Of a DNA stretch of 64,000 nucleotides, positions 60,200-64,000 are shown piece by piece (position 1 is the stretch's first letter; the number at the start of each line of letters is the position of its first letter). The stretch is from Punica granatum (lineage: Eukaryota; Streptophyta; Magnoliopsida; Myrtales; Lythraceae), in assembly GCF_007655135.1 (NCBI RefSeq), contig NC_045130.1, forward strand, positions 39,180,605 to 39,244,604, given 5' to 3'. Below the pieces are notes generated by a model, which saw only the letters and a program-made list of their open reading frames with translations, had not been told where the DNA came from and did no database searches. The position numbers and the translations under genes were made by a program.

Positions 60200-63100
60200 T
60201 CAATCCTCATTGAGATAGGGTTCAACTCCATCCAGCACTGAATTTATGAAATCCTCATCGAATTCCTGCAACAGAAAGCAAGGAATTGTTAAATAATTAT
60301 TTGCTCATCTTGTTAGCGTGGCTTCAAGTTAATTATACACATGAGATTCAGCTCGTATCTACTGGTGCGCGGCACGTAAAATTTGTATTATGTCCTAATT
60401 ACCATCGTTTATCATTTCTGTATATATGTGTAAAGGATGAAACTCGTAAAGAAATTATATTGAATGCTTGCCTTCTCCTCAGATGCATTAGTTGTGAGAT
60501 TCCCCGCCGATTGCATGGTGTTGTTGGTAACAGCATTAAAATTATTTCCACTTCCTTGCTCCTACATACCAGGAAACAAGAAATAATGGTGGTCAGGGAG
60601 GAGTCATGGATATACATATGTACATGTATAATCAAGTCCAATATAAGTGAAGTTATTCTGAACTATATATATAAAAGTTATTTTCGCACCTGAGAGATTG
60701 AATTCAATTGATTAGGGTTCTTATCAAAGACAGGAAAGAAATCAGCACATAGGTACGCAATCTCCTCGTCAATGAAGTCTCCATCGATGACAAGATACTG
60801 AACAAGACAGGACGATATCTCAGCAATCATGCTTATTCTAGGTTGCAATTAAATTGATTATTCCTTTGCAATTAAAACAAGTATGCTTTTCTGACAAGAA
60901 ATCAAGAAGAGAAAGGAAAATTATTAAATGCGTAGTGATTCCATATTTGATGAGATCTTCCATGCTTTATTTATGTTCGAGCGTATCTAGATAAATACCT
61001 GTCCTGGAGATGGTTTGTCCCATGCCGAACTGTTGCCTTCACCACTGTACGAATGGCAAACGTCAGAGTTCACAACTTCATTTCTTTGAGCATTCACCTG
61101 AACCTGATACGAACCATTTCCGACATCCGAGATCGGATTCTTTCCATGGTCTTGCGTCTATGAAAATAAATTCAAAAGTAGCAAATTAATCATCTGAGGT
61201 ACTATTCTTCCATATACTGAATGCAATATATATCTTACTTCGTAAGGATTCCCTTACCGGCAAAGCCGAATGGTAATTGACGGCGTTCTCTAAGGGAAAA
61301 CTGTTTGAGCTGCCTTCGCCTGGGATTAGATGATCAGGATTGTCATCATTTTCTCCCAGAACAGTTTTTATCAATTCTTCAAGTGCGAAAGGATTTTCTA
61401 CTTCCTTGGGAGCAGCAAGCCCTTGATCATCGGCACTGGGAAAAACTTCTGATGGGCTTGCAAGCCAAAATTTAGAGGTTGAAGATTCCCCAGGAGAAAA
61501 ACAATTGCTGTTGGAGGTTCCTTGTCCGAGAAGAGTTGCTTTTTCAGTGCGAGGAGGAATGCCTCCCATCGAGCCAAAGCCAGCATAAATTTCATTATTT
61601 TCAATCGCAGCAATGTTAGGTTTGTGGGGTTGCCCTAGTCCAAGTAAGTCTCCATTCCCAGTCAATCGAATCCCAGCATAATTGCTGTTCTCGTTAGGTT
61701 GCGCGGATGAAGGAGGAATAAGATAATTTGCGAAAGAGCCCCTGCTTCCAATGATTGAATCTATGTTGCTCATTCCGCTAGCTGCTTGGCCGTACCCGAG
61801 CAGCCTCGAGGCAAAACGCTTTGGTGCTAGCAGGTTTTCTTGTTGATGCGTTTGGCTTGAATTCCCGGGACCTTGTGTAGAATATCCTGAGCCAAGGGAG
61901 GCATAATTTCTTTTCAAATGGGAATTCCTGTGTGGAGCTCCATTTACGTTCATCCGATCCATCGGAGCAGTAGTCAATGCTGATCTATCAGGTTGGTAAA
62001 GGCCGCAGTGGTTGCTTCCGTCGACTGTAATAGACTTTTTCCAGCTAGCTCGTCGATTATTGGCCTTTGGCAGGGGGGCGATCGGTCTACCAAGCGACCC
62101 GTAGTTCGATACAATATTGGGATTCAAAGGCGGCTTACCAGGGAACAAGGACGCGCGGTGGCTCCGGTAATAATCGTGAATTGAAAACGTCACGTGATTG
62201 GGTTGGAGCGCTTCCAGGGGGCGCGGGGTTCTGATATCGAGAACACCTGGTGTGATATCAGGTTCGTTCTCAATCATCGGAGGGAACCCCGTCGGAGAGG
62301 TGGACCCTTGGGACTTAGCACTCTCTGCAACTTCCTTTAAGAAGAGGCGGTACTTCTGCAAAGTTGCATAGACAATTCGTAAGAGAGGCGTAGGATAAAA
62401 ATGTCAACGGGGTGATGTGGCTTGTCTAGGGTTTATAGCAAGATTAGATAATGACTAGGAAAGGGTGTATCAAATATATATACTCACACATATATAAGTG
62501 GTAGGTTGTTTCATATTATAGTATGTAGGATTTGTATCGAACTTTAAGCTGTCAAATTATAACGATATTAGTATAGTTCGTTGAACCGTCGTAATCAGCG
62601 AGAAAACACAGTCATCGCATTGATGAGAATGCACACTATTGCATGCTTTTTCTTAAGTGGGTTTTGCCACGATGTTTCTCCTTACTCCTACATTGAACTT
62701 TTCTATATAAGATTTTTATTCATGGATTTGCTTATCAAAATAAGGTGGGTTACCAAAAATACAAATGCAGTAGTGAAACCCGATTCTTTTGCCTATAAAT
62801 GCACTTCCTTTTCTTAATTTATTTTTAGATAAAAACCCATAAATTAGTTAGCTGCTTATATTTTATGTGCCCTATATTTACAGAAAAAACCATGCACAAC
62901 TTGCCTTCTAGAGAAAAATTGAGAGGAAGCATTATAGACCATGTCAATGCAAGTTAATAAATACATCCGCTCTGCCCTAACTTATAGTAAGTTGAAATTA
63001 ACAAAAGAAATGAACGACAACTTTTGTATTAAACTATTCATGATTGGTACATGATTTCACTTGATACATATATTAAATATCGAACCTGCAAATGACTAGC

Positions 63101-63814
63101 CACATTCTCTCTTGTTAACCCGGGGACGTTCATCAAGTCCAGGACTTTCTTTGGTACAGCCTCTGCATATGAATCACGGGAGAGGAAAAGGAAAGAAACT
63201 CGTCATCAGTAACTATCAGAGATGATTACTATGTTTAGTTTTGCATTCAAATGTAAATACTGATAATAACTATTCTAAAGCAGTCGGAAATTAATGTCGT
63301 GCACTACTTTCCACTGATCCGACAATGCTTAGGGCTTGCAAGAATCGGTAGTGAAGAGGAGCCGTCCAAGAGATTTTCATCTTCCTTGGGGTCGGGACCA
63401 TGTATGGCCTCTTATTCGGCTTCTCCGTGCTGGTTTGCCCCTTATCCTGTACTTTCCTCTTCTCTGGCTCCTGCTGCTGCTTCTCGCAATCATGGCTGAC
63501 CTCGTTAGGGTTCTGCGGCCTGTTAGGATGACTGCTGTCCCTGATGAGGTTATTACTGGACAATGCAGAAGTAGCACCGAGCTGCCGATGGTGGTGGTTG
63601 CTGCTGGGCCCTGAATCAGCCAGCCCGAGAGGTCCACTGCCTGGAATGGGCCTAGCTATTCGCTCTATCGGAATCGATTTCCCCTTTCTGCCCTTGACTG
63701 CATATTGCCAGACATTCTTGAGTTCTTCCGGGTGAATCGGCTTGCTCATGAAGAACACTGCCCCTTGCTCTAGACACCTTAGCATGATGTAGTCCCTATC
63801 ATCTGCCGACATCA
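60200..63814 (-). CDS. PRR8: response-regulator/MYB protein, PRR8/type-B ARR-like (5' end off window)
   Basis: Seven exons in the window: 63308-63814, 63086-63162, 61258-62355, 60999-61157, 60690-60797, 60472-60561, 60200-60265, coding 700 residues; the N terminus lies beyond 64000. The first exon holds the end of the receiver domain ([20 protein letters not shown], then [16 protein letters not shown], with the conserved Lys-Pro). A Gly/His/Ser linker with a basic region ([15 protein letters not shown]) follows. The MYB-like (GARP) domain spans three exons: [52 protein letters not shown]. Then comes a long Asn/Ser/Gly-rich region and an acidic end ([16 protein letters not shown]). Such proteins regulate transcription in two-component signalling. 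The phospho-acceptor Asp is off the window. One intron uses a GC donor. The PRR8 name rests on domain type plus gene neighbourhood; an ordinary type-B ARR remains possible. Confidence 0.85.
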
Positions 63815-64000
63815 CTGTCAAACACAAAAAAGATGAAGAGAAAAGGATCACCAAAATTGAGTTCTTCTTCTATTAATGTATTACAACATGGGAAACACAG
63901 TAGATATACGTCGATGCATAAGGTGATGTTGGTTTTTAAGAAAAAAATATTTCTCTTGAATCACAGCACAAAAGGGATTCGATGTAATTCTGAAGCTGCT
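63815..64000 (-). other. intron of the response-regulator gene, running off the window
   Basis: The minus strand reads TTTGTGTTTGACAG just before the first visible exon, a good acceptor. The remaining 180 bases are AT-rich with no exon. Confidence 0.6.

Overview
The window is nuclear DNA of a flowering plant, almost certainly a eudicot. Its genes are split by short GT-AG introns and code for plant-only families (PMT methyltransferase, F-box/PP2-A, LBD, IQD, A9/FIL1-type lipid-transfer-like protein). The spacers are very AT-rich and full of TA microsatellites, small inverted-repeat transposons, SINEs and Helitron-like ends. I cannot name the species from the sequence alone.

Layout: (1) 1-2040, minus strand: first coding exon of an IQD calmodulin-binding protein running off the left edge. 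(2) 4437-4727, minus: a tapetum A9/FIL1-type eight-cysteine protein. (3) 5359-8280, minus: a complete six-exon PMT-type methyltransferase, PMT15-like. (4) 8.3-17.3 kb: gene-poor, with a MITE, a Mutator-like element and a SINE. (5) 17633-19804, plus: F-box protein PP2-A13-like. (6) 22177-24392, plus: F-box protein like Arabidopsis At4g00755. It converges on (7) 24684-26735, minus: ten-exon plastid dihydrodipicolinate reductase of lysine synthesis. (8) 27-47 kb: a transposon-dominated block with two hAT-type elements (one carrying a captured secreted-protein fragment and sitting inside a SINE), foldback/Mutator-like elements with exact target-site duplications, a LINE RNase H relic and Helitron ends. 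(9) 47530-49155, minus: intronless MATE transporter with a 33-base C homopolymer in its leader. (10) 53272-54120, minus: LBD24-like transcription factor. (11) 55-59.6 kb: Helitron-like ends and a tandem 0.5-kb duplication. (12) 60200-63814, minus: most of a response-regulator/MYB protein (PRR8/type-B ARR-like) running off the right edge.

The genes do not form a pathway. From memory of Arabidopsis gene numbering, the PMT15-like, F-box and PRR8-like genes correspond to neighbours At4g00750, At4g00755 and At4g00760. That suggests a conserved syntenic block, here stretched to about 55 kb by transposons and other genes. All exon boundaries below were derived by hand from splice signals, reading phase and family conservation; in every multi-exon gene the phases close exactly.
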